DNA of 64,000 bases from Candidatus Gastranaerophilales bacterium. Lineage in GTDB: Bacteria; Cyanobacteriota; Vampirovibrionia; Gastranaerophilales; Gastranaerophilaceae. Below, piece after piece: positions 35,696-46,219 of the stretch (the stretch's first letter is position 1; the number at the start of each line of letters is the position of its first letter). The DNA is taken from contig CANQNW010000008.1 in NCBI GenBank assembly GCA_947625305.1, positions 1 to 64,000 on the forward strand, written 5' to 3'. Position numbers and translations under genes: made by a program. The notes under the pieces were generated by a model. That model was not told where the DNA came from. It worked only from the letters and a program-made list of their open reading frames with translations, and made no database searches.

Positions 35696-38332
35696 ATGAA
35701 AGTATTGAAAAAGCTTTTAAAAATAATATTTTTATTCTTTGTTGTAATATTTATATTTTTATATTGCGCATTTCTTTTTATACTTCCTCCTATCTTTAAT
35801 AATTCACAAATTGTAGATAAAATAGAACAAATTATTAAAGATAAAAATAATTTAAACATTGACATTGATAATTTAAGGTTAACAACTTATCCTAATTTAT
35901 CTTTTAAAATTAAGGCAAAACATTTATCGTTAATTAGCAATAATCATGCACATGCTGTCAATCTTGATAATATTGCTATTTTTTATAATTTATTCAGTAA
36001 AAAAATGAATAAAATTATCTCTGATTATATTTACATTGAACCTGACACTTTAAGTGAAATTTTTTCAAATAAAAAATCAGACAATAAACCGCTTGAAATT
36101 GATTTATCAATTTTTCCTTATGTTAATGTAAAAAAAATTGAAATAAATAATTATAAATCCGAAAAAGATTATTTCCTGATTACAATTAATAATATTGAAG
36201 GAAAAAGAAAAAAGAATAACTATAATTTTAGTTTTAACTCTGATCTTACATCATCAAATCTTAAAAATCCCGTTTTTATAAAATCAGAAAATAACATATA
36301 TATAAATAACAGCGGAATATATGCAAAAAACTTAGATATAATGTTTGGCAGTGCTAAACTTGAATTTGACGGTAAGATTATAGATAAAAACAAAAAATCG
36401 GACTTGAAAATTATCGGAAATAATATACCAGTATCTGATTTAGAGACATCTTTATTATATTTTCAAAAACTGAAGAAAAAAGGCAAGGTATTTATTGAGA
36501 ATTTTTATGATTTTTCAGGGGATATAGATGTTAATTTGTTGTATAAAGACGGCGGTTTTTACGGTGCTTGCGTTGCTAATAATTTAAAGGCTTCAACTGT
36601 ACTATTTAATGTCCCCGTAAGTTTTAATAAGGCAGTTTTTAATTTTGAAAATAGAACCGTAAAATCAAATTCCTTCGGATTAATCGGCGGAGAAAAACTA
36701 TATTCTTCCTTTGAATTAAGCGATTTAGCTACCGATAAACAAAAAGTAAAAGGCAGTGTAAAAGCGCAATTATCAGATAAAATAGTTGATAAATATGTCC
36801 CTCAAACAAGATTAAAGGGCAGCGCTGATGTTAGTGTTGATTATACCGTTCAAAAAGGGATTATAAATGTTAATTATCTTTTAAAATTAAGTCAGGGCTC
36901 TGATTTATATTATAAAAATGCTAATTTGGGGTTAGAAAATATAAACAGAAGACTTTTTGTTAAAACTGTTAAAACTCCGGAAAAACTTGTTATAACTAAT
37001 TATGATTATTCAATAGTTGACTCGGGAGAGATAACAAATATTCTTTTAGGTGAAGGTTTACTTCTTAAAGATAACTCTCATCTTGCTTTAAATTACATAA
37101 CCTGTAAAACAAACGGATATGCCCCCGTTTCCATTACGGGGTCTTTCGGAAAATATGTTGACGGCGGTTATTTTGACGGTGATTTAAAATATAATGCTAA
37201 AGATGAAAGAATAACGGGAAATTTTACCGTTGTTGATTCAAAATATAAAGATTTTTACTTAAAAAAAGCTGTTATTACCGCAAATGATAATGTAATGAAA
37301 ATATTAGCCGATGGAACTTATGATAATTCCGAATTTAATTGGGATTTATCGGCAAAAAATGATTTCAGAAAGAAAATTCATATTTATAATATGGACTTTT
37401 TCCTTGATGAATTGGTTGTAAATACTGCAAAGACAACATCAAAATTAAAAACTAAAGATATTGATATCCCTGATTCCGTGGAAGATATAAAAATTGATAT
37501 TGATAAATGGCAGATTAAAATGAATAAAATATCCAAAAACAGGATAGTTGTTACGGATATTTTAATGTCAGGAAGCTTAAAAGATGATGTATTTAAATTT
37601 TCAATGCCCTCTGTTAAATTTGCGGATGGCACATTAAATGCAAAGGGGAAGTATAATTTTTCAAATCATTCTGCTTTTGTTGATTTTAATGCAAATAACA
37701 TAAATTCAGATATTGTAGCTGATGTGTTATTTAATTTGCCGGATGAAATCCACGGCTTTGCCTCTGCTAAATTTCATGCGCAAACTGAGGCGAACTTAAG
37801 CAATATAAAAGCCCATGCGGATTTTGAAATAAAAGACGGTTACTTATTAAAACTCGGCAGTACGGAGTTTATGATAAAAAAATCAAGAAAATTAAAACGA
37901 CCGATAAAAATAAGAATATCAGACATTATAAATGTAGATATTACTAAATCAAAAGCACTAAGCTCCGATATAAAAGGAAGTTTTGATATTGATAATTATG
38001 ATATGAAAGATTTAAAATTAACTTCTCAGCAGAAATATTTATCTTTGCTTATAGAAGGGGATTACGATATTAAAGATCAGGATGCTAATTTAAAGTTGTG
38101 GGGCAGGTATAATAAATCTGCTGAAAAAGGCATAAGAATAATGTATGTTCCGCTTTCTTGGATAATAAAGATTGTATTTCGCCCTGAAAAAACCATGGAT
38201 ATCTACAAAGATAAAATAGAAGAAGTTCCCTCCGTAATCTCAAAGCCTGAAGATGAACAGGCATTTAGAGTTAAGCTTAAAGGAAATCTTAACAACAATA
38301 ATGTGAAGGTTGAACTAAAAAGAATAATTTAG
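35696..38332 (+). CDS. AsmA-like envelope protein
   Basis: An 878-residue protein with one N-terminal membrane helix (residues ~5-32, [20 protein letters not shown]) and a long beta-strand-rich periplasmic part. The layout and C-terminal [25 protein letters not shown] region fit the AsmA/TamB/YhdP superfamily. These bridge-like proteins are thought to carry phospholipids to the outer membrane. Detailed assignment within the superfamily is not possible by eye. It ends overlapping the convergent ribH by 4 bases. Confidence 0.75.
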   Translation: MKVLKKLLKIIFLFFVVIFIFLYCAFLFILPPIFNNSQIVDKIEQIIKDKNNLNIDIDNLRLTTYPNLSFKIKAKHLSLISNNHAHAVNLDNIAIFYNLFSKKMNKIISDYIYIEPDTLSEIFSNKKSDNKPLEIDLSIFPYVNVKKIEINNYKSEKDYFLITINNIEGKRKKNNYNFSFNSDLTSSNLKNPVFIKSENNIYINNSGIYAKNLDIMFGSAKLEFDGKIIDKNKKSDLKIIGNNIPVSDLETSLLYFQKLKKKGKVFIENFYDFSGDIDVNLLYKDGGFYGACVANNLKASTVLFNVPVSFNKAVFNFENRTVKSNSFGLIGGEKLYSSFELSDLATDKQKVKGSVKAQLSDKIVDKYVPQTRLKGSADVSVDYTVQKGIINVNYLLKLSQGSDLYYKNANLGLENINRRLFVKTVKTPEKLVITNYDYSIVDSGEITNILLGEGLLLKDNSHLALNYITCKTNGYAPVSITGSFGKYVDGGYFDGDLKYNAKDERITGNFTVVDSKYKDFYLKKAVITANDNVMKILADGTYDNSEFNWDLSAKNDFRKKIHIYNMDFFLDELVVNTAKTTSKLKTKDIDIPDSVEDIKIDIDKWQIKMNKISKNRIVVTDILMSGSLKDDVFKFSMPSVKFADGTLNAKGKYNFSNHSAFVDFNANNINSDIVADVLFNLPDEIHGFASAKFHAQTEANLSNIKAHADFEIKDGYLLKLGSTEFMIKKSRKLKRPIKIRISDIINVDITKSKALSSDIKGSFDIDNYDMKDLKLTSQQKYLSLLIEGDYDIKDQDANLKLWGRYNKSAEKGIRIMYVPLSWIIKIVFRPEKTMDIYKDKIEEVPSVISKPEDEQAFRVKLKGNLNNNNVKVELKRII

Positions 38333-38793
38333 ATAACGGTTAATAAATTAGCCATTTCGATAGCTGATTTAGCCGCATCTGCACCTTTATTGCCCGCTTT
38401 TGTTCCTGCTCTTTCGATTGCCTGTTCAATGTTATCGCAGGTTAAAACACCAAAGATAACAGGTATTGAGGTTTCAAGGCTGACAGAAGCAACACCTTTT
38501 GATACTTCAGCGCAAACATAATCGTAATGTGAAGTTGAACCTTTTATAACTGCGCCAAGTGTTATAATTGCACTATATTTTCCGCTTAAAGCTGCTCTTT
38601 TAGAAGCCAGCGGGATTTCGAATGCCCCCGGCACCCAAATTATATCTATATTATTTTCTTTAACTCCGTGGCGGATTAATTCATCTACGGCTCCTGATAA
38701 CAGTTTAGAACCTATAAATTCATTAAATCTTGCTATTACTATACAAAACTTTTCATTTTTAACCGTTAGCATTCCTTCAATTATGTTTGTCAT
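38329..38793 (-). CDS. ribH: 6,7-dimethyl-8-ribityllumazine synthase
   Basis: The 154-residue enzyme makes lumazine, the penultimate step of riboflavin synthesis. Family motifs include [28 protein letters not shown], the [20 protein letters not shown] block with the catalytic His, and [20 protein letters not shown]. An AAGGAG site precedes the ATG. ribF is nearby, but the other rib genes are not in the window. Confidence 0.96.
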   Translation of the reverse strand: MTNIIEGMLTVKNEKFCIVIARFNEFIGSKLLSGAVDELIRHGVKENNIDIIWVPGAFEIPLASKRAALSGKYSAIITLGAVIKGSTSHYDYVCAEVSKGVASVSLETSIPVIFGVLTCDNIEQAIERAGTKAGNKGADAAKSAIEMANLLTVI

Positions 38794-38974
38794 AATATCT
38801 CCTTATGAATTTTCATAACTTGATTTTACAATAGTGTAAATCAATATTAAAGTTTTATATATAAAGTTTTACATGATTTTATGTAAAAAAATGTAAATTG
38901 GTATTATTTTCTTGTAAATTTTTTTAAGTGCAATTTTTTATATATTATATAATAAGAAAAGGAGATTTTTAAGT

Positions 38975-39352
38975 ATGGAAATTCAGAATGTAAGTGCAGC
39001 AACGGCAATGGGACCTGTCAGTTCAGCTAATATGCCAATAGAATATGCCCCGAAAGTAGATTTATCAACTCCGCAAGATACTGTGGAATTTAGTTCAAAA
39101 AATCCTGTTAAGGAAAAAGTTTCAACCGCTAAAAAAATCGGAGTTGGTCTTGCTTCGGCTATTGTTCCCGGAATTGGTCAATTCTGTAATGGGCAAGGGG
39201 GAAAAGGTGTTGCTCATCTGCTTGCTAATTTTGCGTTAAGAACAGGAACGGGAGCATTTATAGCTTTATGTCCTCCTCTTGCAATCGCTTGCGGAGTCGG
39301 CAGTTTAGTTTTAGGTATTGCTTCAATTGTTGATGCGGTTAAAAATGCATAA
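38975..39352 (+). CDS. Uncharacterised small membrane-associated protein
   Basis: A 125-residue protein. The first ~50 residues are polar and contain a DLSTPQDTVEFSSK segment seen in similar form in other unassigned proteins here (for example 62731-63216). The second half has two hydrophobic, Gly/Ala-rich segments with VPGIGQFCNGQGGKG between, reminiscent of TM2-type hairpins. Function unknown. A strong AAAGGAG site precedes the ATG and a terminator follows, so it is monocistronic. Confidence 0.7.
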   Translation: MEIQNVSAATAMGPVSSANMPIEYAPKVDLSTPQDTVEFSSKNPVKEKVSTAKKIGVGLASAIVPGIGQFCNGQGGKGVAHLLANFALRTGTGAFIALCPPLAIACGVGSLVLGIASIVDAVKNA

Positions 39353-39369
39353 TTTTTAATAGCTATAGT

Positions 39370-39398
39370 AAAAAGAGAGCTTTTACAGCTCTCTTTTT
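39370..39398. terminator. Bidirectional terminator
   Basis: Stem AAAAAGAGAGCT / AGCTCTCTTTTT with a 5-base loop between convergent genes; it overlaps the ribF stop codon. Confidence 0.85.
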
Positions 39399-40314
39399 AT
39401 TTTATGTAATATTTATATATTTCCGTAAATGCAATATCTCTTACTATTTGAGCTTTTAATTTCTCAATACTTTCAAATTTCATTTGATTACGAATTTTTG
39501 TTATAAAAGAAATTTTTAAATTTTTTCCGTATATATTTTGATTTAATCCCAAAATATGAACTTCCGTTTTAAGATTATTTATGTTATCAACCGTCGGAGC
39601 AAAGCCGTAGTTTAATATTCCGTTATATTTTTTGTTATCTACCGTAACCGTGACGAAATAAACTCCGTGCGGGATGTTAATTTTATCTTCGGGATAAATA
39701 ATATTTGCACTTGGAAATCCTAGTTTTGCTGCCAGATGGTCGCCTTCAATTACTGTTCCTTTTATAAAAAATCTGTAGCCCAAAAGCTTTTCGCTGTCGG
39801 GGAAATTACCAAGCTGTATATAATTTCTGATAACAGAGCAGCTTACAATGTTATTATTAACAACAAAAGGCGGGACTTCAAAGTATTTATAATTATATTT
39901 TTCTTTATTTTGTTTTAAAAGTTCTCCGTTTCCTTCTCCTTTAAATCCGAAGGAATGATTAAACCCTGTTGTTATTGCTATGGGAGAAAAATATTTAATT
40001 AAAATATTTTCAATATAATCTTGCGCTTTAATGTGGGAATATTTTTCAAAATCAAGAATAACTGTATTATCTATGCCTATTTTTGCCAAAATTTCAAGTT
40101 TTTCATCAAGTGTTAAAATCTGAGGAATTTTTGCATCCGTAAGGTAGTTAAGCGGATGTTCTTTAAAAATAATGACGGTAGAAACACTGTTATGTTCTTT
40201 TGCAACATGAATTGCATTTTTAAGAACTACCCTATGCCCTAAATGCAATCCGTCAAAAAAACCCAGCGCAAGTGATGAATTTTGTATAAAAGTTAAATCA
40301 TTATATATATTCAT
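39397..40314 (-). CDS. ribF: Bifunctional riboflavin kinase/FAD synthetase
   Basis: A 305-residue protein. The N-terminal FAD synthetase domain has the nucleotidyltransferase motif GFFDGLHLGHR. The C-terminal riboflavin kinase domain has KLGFPSANI and GVYFVTVTV. It makes FMN and FAD, needed here by MnmG and AroC. TATAAT lies 6 bases before the ATG on the minus strand with no ribosome-binding site, indicating a leaderless transcript. Confidence 0.95.
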   Translation of the reverse strand: MNIYNDLTFIQNSSLALGFFDGLHLGHRVVLKNAIHVAKEHNSVSTVIIFKEHPLNYLTDAKIPQILTLDEKLEILAKIGIDNTVILDFEKYSHIKAQDYIENILIKYFSPIAITTGFNHSFGFKGEGNGELLKQNKEKYNYKYFEVPPFVVNNNIVSCSVIRNYIQLGNFPDSEKLLGYRFFIKGTVIEGDHLAAKLGFPSANIIYPEDKINIPHGVYFVTVTVDNKKYNGILNYGFAPTVDNINNLKTEVHILGLNQNIYGKNLKISFITKIRNQMKFESIEKLKAQIVRDIAFTEIYKYYIK

Positions 40315-40369
40315 AACCTAATTATAGACAAAAATAAAAAATTGTAGAATACTGAATAATAGAGGTTAT

Positions 40370-42478
40370 ATGAAAGGACATAAATCATTTATTAATCATC
40401 ATCATAAGACTGACTGTGTATTTGACAGCTGGCATAATCATTTTGGTGCGTATTTTACCTGCAGCGGGGATATTGTATTTAAAATATTTACATTTCAAGA
40501 GGTTAAAACCGTTTATTTGGAAGTAAAACCCGAGGGTAAACCCATTCAAAAATTTACAATGGAACATTTCGGGCTTGGAATTTGGCAGTATGTTTTAAAA
40601 GAAGGAATTGTTAAAGAGGGCGACAGATATAGATTTATTCTTGACTTAAAGGATGAGTTAATCCCTGTTAAAGACCCTTGTTCCATGTATCAGGATGCTT
40701 ATTTTAAATGGTCAAGACTGTATAACCATGCTTCATTTAATTGGACTGACGATAACTGGATGGAAGGACAAAATCATAAAAGAATAAGCAGATTATCTAA
40801 TCAGACAAATAAACTCTCGCCCGTTGAAAGCTTAAGAATATATGAACTCCATATCGGTACATTTACGGATGAAGGAACTTTTTTATCTGCTATACCGCAA
40901 CTTCAAAGGATATCTAATGACCTTCATTTTAATGCTATAGAGATTATGCCAGTTGAAAACACTTATTCATTTAACTGGGGTTATGACGGAGTTGACAAGT
41001 ATGCCCCAAATCATACATACGGAACTCCTGATGATTTAAAGGCATTGATTGATTATGCTCACAGCCTTAATTTGAATGTAATAATGGATGTAGTACCAAA
41101 TCATCTCGGGCCTGATATTGCTCAATTACAAAAGACAGGGCCTTATATAGAAGGTGATAACTGCTTTGGATATAAATTTAATTTTGAAAAAGATGAATTC
41201 TGCCCCCGTGTAAGGGATTTTATAATTGGTGCTGCGCTGAATTGGATTGTTAATTATCACTGTGACGGATTAAGAGTTGATATGACAAAATTTATGTGCA
41301 GTGATTTTACAATGAAACAAATGGCGGCAGAAATTAATTTTCATGCACCTGATGCATTCTTAATTGCTGAGGACGGCAGAGATAATGATAACAGGGTTAC
41401 AAAACCTTTCAGCCCGTCAGATTTGGAAGAAAATGAACTCAATCATCAAAAATTTATAGACAGAATTAAAAAAAATGATGTTTCATTATCTGCATTAGGT
41501 TTTGACACGGAGTGGGATTTTCCTTTTCATAAACAGATTGCAGCTTCTGTTTTAGGTATTTGGGATTGCAGACAGAAAAATCTTTGTGCTTTTGATTATT
41601 CACTTCGTGATGCACAATCAAGAGTTAAATATCCGATGAGCCACGATGAGATAGGTAATGTCGACGGCACAAGGCTTATACCTAAGATTATGACAAACGA
41701 GTTAAATCTTAACGAAAAAGTTTGTGAATGCTGTCATACTATGAAATGCAAACTTGCTGCTCATGCTGCTCATAATATATTAGAGGCGCTTGTTACAGGC
41801 AGGCTTGAAAAAATGTCCGATGAAGAAAGGCTTAATTTCTTTAAAATAAATAATCTTGAGGCTGATTTTACAATAGAAGAAATCCATAACGCATATATAA
41901 AAGCATTTAATATGCATAAGCTTGCAGTCGGTAAAGTTTATTCAATTCCGGGGCCGAAAATGATTTTTCAAGGGGATGAATCTGCGGATATTTCGTATTT
42001 TAAGTTTTTTAGGAAATTTTCTACAGGCCCCGAACCATATTTAAGAGAAAAAGGATATGAACCCGGATTGCCTGCTTTCCTTGACTCTAAAAGATTTAAG
42101 GTTAAACCTTGCGATAAGTACAGGTATTTAAATACTGCAATGGAGGAATTTATTAAAGATTTAAATCTATTGTGCGAGAAAAATATTGCGCTTGCCTCCG
42201 GGCATATTGAAAAAACGGTTGTTCAGGAACAATCAGATATCCACGGAATATATTGCAGAAAAATTTATAATGAAATCTGTTCGGTTTCTAACTTCTCAAA
42301 TCAACCGTATACAAGATACGGATTAATGTTCCCTAAAGGACAGTGGCGAGAAGTCTTAAATTCAGACAACATTAAATACGGCGGTGAAGGTAAATTCATA
42401 AATGATGATATTAAAGAGCAGTTTTCATATTTTTCCATTGCCCCTTACGGAATTATCTTCTTTGAAAGATATGCGTAA
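40370..42478 (+). CDS. GH13 alpha-amylase-family enzyme, TreZ/GlgB-like
   Basis: A 702-residue GH13 enzyme. The N-terminal beta domain is followed by the catalytic barrel with YELHIGTF, VVPNHLGP, nucleophile D304 (LRVDM), acid/base E334 (LIAED) and the His-Asp pair H425-D426 (MSHDEIGN). The barrel resembles malto-oligosyltrehalose trehalohydrolase more than branching enzyme, but no treY is adjacent and the protein is longer. An insertion after the HDEIG motif has a CECCHTMKC cysteine cluster and a helical part not usual for the family, possibly metal-binding. The substrate is probably an alpha-glucan. Confidence 0.8.
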   Translation: MKGHKSFINHHHKTDCVFDSWHNHFGAYFTCSGDIVFKIFTFQEVKTVYLEVKPEGKPIQKFTMEHFGLGIWQYVLKEGIVKEGDRYRFILDLKDELIPVKDPCSMYQDAYFKWSRLYNHASFNWTDDNWMEGQNHKRISRLSNQTNKLSPVESLRIYELHIGTFTDEGTFLSAIPQLQRISNDLHFNAIEIMPVENTYSFNWGYDGVDKYAPNHTYGTPDDLKALIDYAHSLNLNVIMDVVPNHLGPDIAQLQKTGPYIEGDNCFGYKFNFEKDEFCPRVRDFIIGAALNWIVNYHCDGLRVDMTKFMCSDFTMKQMAAEINFHAPDAFLIAEDGRDNDNRVTKPFSPSDLEENELNHQKFIDRIKKNDVSLSALGFDTEWDFPFHKQIAASVLGIWDCRQKNLCAFDYSLRDAQSRVKYPMSHDEIGNVDGTRLIPKIMTNELNLNEKVCECCHTMKCKLAAHAAHNILEALVTGRLEKMSDEERLNFFKINNLEADFTIEEIHNAYIKAFNMHKLAVGKVYSIPGPKMIFQGDESADISYFKFFRKFSTGPEPYLREKGYEPGLPAFLDSKRFKVKPCDKYRYLNTAMEEFIKDLNLLCEKNIALASGHIEKTVVQEQSDIHGIYCRKIYNEICSVSNFSNQPYTRYGLMFPKGQWREVLNSDNIKYGGEGKFINDDIKEQFSYFSIAPYGIIFFERYA

Positions 42479-42491
42479 TGTTTGTAATAAT

Positions 42492-43445
42492 TTACATTTT
42501 ATATTTTTTAACTAAAATCGGGACAAATTCCTCCCACATTTTGTTGGAGGGATGATGATTATCAATTTTATAATCCGATGTACAATATGGCTTATTTGCC
42601 GTTTCTTCCATATTAATAATTTCAAATCCCCCCCCCCTTGGATTTGTAAGCTTTTTATATTCTTCCTCCGTAAACCAGGTATTAAGGTTGTGTATGTGTT
42701 TTAAATCATCTTCATTACAATCATTATCCCAATATAAAAGCATTATTAATTTTGCATGAGGATATCTGTCTTTTATTATATTTACGCTTCTTGAAAATAA
42801 ATCAAACATTAATTTTGAGGTTGCTTTTTTATTACTGTTTTTGATTTTTTCAATTCCATACTGAATATATTTTACTGTTAATAACCTGTAGAAGAACGGG
42901 TAAACCCTTTTATTCGCCTGCAGATTTCCTGTTTTATCATAAGTGTAATGTAGATATAAACCTGTATCATGAGGCCATCCTTGATAAAAATACAGTCTTC
43001 TTTTTTGATCGTGAATAAATGTATATATGATATATTCAGGGTCAAGTTTTTCTATAGCTTTATTTATTTGAAGGTGTCTGTACATATGAGAAATTGTCCA
43101 GCCGTCCTGTGCCAAATTATATACAGGTCTTTTTGTTATTCTTGAAAGTACTCCCGAAAAATTTTCATCATCAGATAATTTATTACCATAAGTAACCGAA
43201 CAGCCAAATAATAATATAGGTTTCTTTTTGTAATCTTTTCCGCTTATCGGTCTTTGTTCTTCAGAAGGTACATCATAAAATCTGTATTCCTCCTTAACAA
43301 TATAGCTTTTAAGTACAAACTTAATCGCTTCTAATTTACTCATAAATTGTGATTGAAAATTTACTGCCATTATATAGCATATAATTTCTGAAATAATAAA
43401 AACAAAAATAAATGCAATTATATTATATAAAATTAATTTTTTCAT
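42492..43445 (-). CDS. SGNH/GDSL-fold membrane-anchored protein with a phase-variable-type G10 tract
   Basis: A 317-residue protein with an N-terminal membrane helix (residues ~4-28) and an SGNH hydrolase-like domain: block I GCSVTYG with Ser83, block II NLAQDGWT, and block V DNHHP with Asp295 and His298. Such proteins often acetylate or deacetylate surface glycans. The gene contains a run of 10 G encoding Gly271-273, about 20 codons before the catalytic Asp/His; it is in frame here. Eleven G would stop translation two codons later, and nine G would read an unrelated tail. It is divergent from a GT-C glycosyltransferase. Confidence 0.75.
   Translation of the reverse strand: MKKLILYNIIAFIFVFIISEIICYIMAVNFQSQFMSKLEAIKFVLKSYIVKEEYRFYDVPSEEQRPISGKDYKKKPILLFGCSVTYGNKLSDDENFSGVLSRITKRPVYNLAQDGWTISHMYRHLQINKAIEKLDPEYIIYTFIHDQKRRLYFYQGWPHDTGLYLHYTYDKTGNLQANKRVYPFFYRLLTVKYIQYGIEKIKNSNKKATSKLMFDLFSRSVNIIKDRYPHAKLIMLLYWDNDCNEDDLKHIHNLNTWFTEEEYKKLTNPRGGGFEIINMEETANKPYCTSDYKIDNHHPSNKMWEEFVPILVKKYKM
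42628..42637 (-). repeat. Poly-G/C tract, 10 bases, in the SGNH gene
   Basis: Ten consecutive C on the plus strand (G on the coding strand). With the two tracts at 25584 and 25784 it is one of only three such long C/G runs noticed in the window. Confidence 0.9.
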
Positions 43446-43459
43446 ATTTCCTCTTATGT

Positions 43460-43465
43460 TATAAT
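43460..43465 (+). promoter_or_regulatory. -10 element of a leaderless promoter (GT-C gene)
   Basis: TATAAT with 6 bases to the ATG at 43472. Confidence 0.5.
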
Positions 43466-43471
43466 TTTTGC

Positions 43472-44959
43472 ATGAAGAATAAATTAAGTCGAGTTTTAAA
43501 TATTTTTGAATATCTCTTAGGCTTTTTGATTATTTTATTTGGAATTTATCTGAGATATAAGACATATAGTGCAAATTTGTCTTTTTGGGTTGATGAAGAT
43601 GCTCTTTTTCTTAATTCACAAAATATTTTTAAAGGCACGGAACATTTTTGGCACGGTTTGAATTCTGAATATATTACTCCTTTTATACTTTTATTTGGAA
43701 GATATTTATATAGAATATTCGGTTATAATGAGTTGGCTTTTAGATTTATACCCTTTGTTTCATCTGTATTAATGCTTCCTTTATTTTTTATATTCTTAAA
43801 GAAAATTATAAAAACCCCTTTTATATCACTTCTGCCGTTATTTTTTATTGCAATAAATCACGAGTTAATATTTTATTCACAATATTTTAAATTTTATTCT
43901 TCTGATTTCCTATGTTCAGTTTTAATAGGTTATTTAATTTTTAATATAAATAAATACAGTAAAAAAGAATTAATTTTATATTCACTTCTTGCCGTTCTTT
44001 TAGCTTACAGTGCCTATAGTTCAATATTTTATTTAACGGGTATATCTTTATGTTTATTTGTACGTTTATTGTTTAATCAATCCAAGGATAATTGGAAAAA
44101 ATTTTTAATTTTTGTCCTTCCTTGGTTTTCGTTAACCGTTTTTTACTTTTTTCAAGTAATTACAACAAGAACAAATTACGACAATTATCTGTATGAAGCT
44201 TGGAAACAGCTTGGTAATTATTTCCCTCAAAATATCGAGGATATTACAAAATTAATATCTTATCATACAAGATTATATGTTGATAATAACACTGTTATAA
44301 TTTGGATTATTATTGCACTGTGCGGATTATTTATCTTGTTTAAGAGAAACGGTTTTAAAACATTATGTTTTATTTCGCCTGTTTTTATAATGCTTTTATT
44401 TGGGTATTTTGAATTATTTCCGTTTATTGAAAGACAGACATTATTTTTAATGCCGATATGGCTTATAATATCGGCAAAATCTATTGATTTTATTGAGTGG
44501 AAAAATTTAAGTAAATATTTGCTAATAATTCCTATTATTTGTTTTTGTTTGCTTTTCTACATCTTTAAATATTATGATGCACGATATGTAAATGATATTA
44601 TTTCTAACCCTGATTATTACAGAATGTCAACGGCAAAAGAATTTTATCCCTATTTAATAAAGGATTATAAACCGGACGGACATCATTTAATATATTCTCG
44701 CGGACGGGATGCAAGCCTTAGAACTTATGATTTAAATAACAGAATTATAAATTTTGAGGACGCTGAAGAAATTAATGACTTTGAAACCTTTATTAATAAT
44801 CCAAAGTCCGACAATAAAATAATACATATTTACCTTATGGATTACCCGTATATTGGAACTACGAGCAGTGAGATATATGATTACATTCAAAACAACTGTG
44901 TAATTATTAAAGAAATTAATGACGGTAAAGGTAAGTATTTAATGTTTCGTAAAAGATAA
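43472..44959 (+). CDS. GT-C family membrane glycosyltransferase (ArnT/PMT-like)
   Basis: A 495-residue protein with about ten or more hydrophobic segments. The first extracytoplasmic loop has an acidic motif (FWVDEDALFLNSQNI) as in dolichyl-phosphate-mannose-type GT39/GT83 enzymes, which take sugars from polyprenyl phosphate donors. The acceptor could be a protein, lipid A or a glycan. The start at 43472 is chosen over an upstream in-frame ATG at 43412, because TATAAT lies 6 bases upstream and the longer form would overlap the divergent gene. The C-terminal soluble part is short. Confidence 0.75.
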   Translation: MKNKLSRVLNIFEYLLGFLIILFGIYLRYKTYSANLSFWVDEDALFLNSQNIFKGTEHFWHGLNSEYITPFILLFGRYLYRIFGYNELAFRFIPFVSSVLMLPLFFIFLKKIIKTPFISLLPLFFIAINHELIFYSQYFKFYSSDFLCSVLIGYLIFNINKYSKKELILYSLLAVLLAYSAYSSIFYLTGISLCLFVRLLFNQSKDNWKKFLIFVLPWFSLTVFYFFQVITTRTNYDNYLYEAWKQLGNYFPQNIEDITKLISYHTRLYVDNNTVIIWIIIALCGLFILFKRNGFKTLCFISPVFIMLLFGYFELFPFIERQTLFLMPIWLIISAKSIDFIEWKNLSKYLLIIPIICFCLLFYIFKYYDARYVNDIISNPDYYRMSTAKEFYPYLIKDYKPDGHHLIYSRGRDASLRTYDLNNRIINFEDAEEINDFETFINNPKSDNKIIHIYLMDYPYIGTTSSEIYDYIQNNCVIIKEINDGKGKYLMFRKR

Positions 44960-44965
44960 ACTATT

Positions 44966-46216
44966 TTAAATTCTGTCAAGTATGTAGTTTATTGCGCCTC
45001 TGTTCTCATCAAAAACGGATTTTGCATTACGGCAGAAGGTTTGGTATTTATCGTTATCAGTATAGAAGGATTGTAATTCTGTTTTAAATTCTTCTTCGTT
45101 ATTTACAATTACTGCACATTTTTTATCGGTTGTAATTTTATATACATCTTTAAAGTTAAATATACACCCGCCTGAAATAACGGGTTTACACCAGATATTT
45201 GCCTCAAGCGGATTATGTCCTCCTGTTGAAGAAAAGCTTCCGCCAATAAAAGCTATATGGCAGATTGAAAACAATTTAGATAATTCTCCCATTGTATCCA
45301 GCATAATTATTTCATTATTTTCAAAATCCTCGTTATTTGACCGTTTTCCCCATTTATAGCCTGATTTATTTAAAAGTTCAGAAACTTCGTCATACCTTTG
45401 AGGGTGTCTTGGGGCAAGCATTAATTTTGCATCAGGGCAGTTATTTTTAAGATTTTTAAATGCATTTAATACAATTTCGTCTTCGCCTTTATGAGTGCTT
45501 GCAGCTATAAATACTCTGTAATTATTTGTTTTTAATTGTTTTTTATAGTTTTCAATTTCATCCGTATTAAGATTTTGTGATATATCAAACTTTAAATTTC
45601 CCATAACTTCGGTTTTATCTTTATTAGCTCCGATTCCGATAATCCTTTGTGCATCACCTTCAGACTGCATAAATATTTTTTCATAACGGTTTAAAACAGG
45701 AGATAAAAAGAGTTTTATTTTTTTGTATCCGTCAAAAGAGTGCGGAGAAATTCTGCCGTTTACCGTATAAACTTTAATCCCTTTAAATTTTGCAATGGTA
45801 ACAAAACAAGGCCAAATTTCTGTTTCCGCAATAATAACTTTTTCAGGGGAAAATGTATTTAAAAATGATATTATGCTGAAAAAGAAATCATAAGGGTAGT
45901 ATGTTACTTTATCCGCAATTTTATCAAAGGTCTTTTTTGCCAGTTCCTGCCCTGTTTTTGTTGTGGTGGTTACGATTATAATTTCTTCGGGGTGTCTTAT
46001 TTTATATTCTTTTATAAGTTCTTTTACCGCATTTACTTCACCAACTGAAACTGCGTGGAATACCGTTGTTTTTTTACCTTTTTTGTCAAAAGAATAAAAT
46101 CCGAGTTTTTCCCAAAAGCCAGCTCTGAACTTTGGCTGCACAATAAAAGCCAATATAATAAAAGGCAGAAGAAGAATTGAAATAATTATTAAAACTAAAT
46201 TGTATATTATAATCAT
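44966..46216 (-). CDS. waaA: 3-deoxy-D-manno-octulosonic acid (Kdo) transferase
   Basis: The 416-residue GT-B enzyme adds Kdo to lipid A. It has an N-terminal membrane anchor (residues ~1-25), then FHAVSVGEVNAV, ETEIWPCFV, NGRISPHS and the C-terminal GGSFSSTGGHNPLEA block typical of the family. Its presence shows an LPS-bearing outer membrane. It starts 3 bases after secA ends, so the two form an operon. Confidence 0.93.
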   Translation of the reverse strand: MIIIYNLVLIIISILLLPFIILAFIVQPKFRAGFWEKLGFYSFDKKGKKTTVFHAVSVGEVNAVKELIKEYKIRHPEEIIIVTTTTKTGQELAKKTFDKIADKVTYYPYDFFFSIISFLNTFSPEKVIIAETEIWPCFVTIAKFKGIKVYTVNGRISPHSFDGYKKIKLFLSPVLNRYEKIFMQSEGDAQRIIGIGANKDKTEVMGNLKFDISQNLNTDEIENYKKQLKTNNYRVFIAASTHKGEDEIVLNAFKNLKNNCPDAKLMLAPRHPQRYDEVSELLNKSGYKWGKRSNNEDFENNEIIMLDTMGELSKLFSICHIAFIGGSFSSTGGHNPLEANIWCKPVISGGCIFNFKDVYKITTDKKCAVIVNNEEEFKTELQSFYTDNDKYQTFCRNAKSVFDENRGAINYILDRI

Positions 46217-46219
46217 ATT

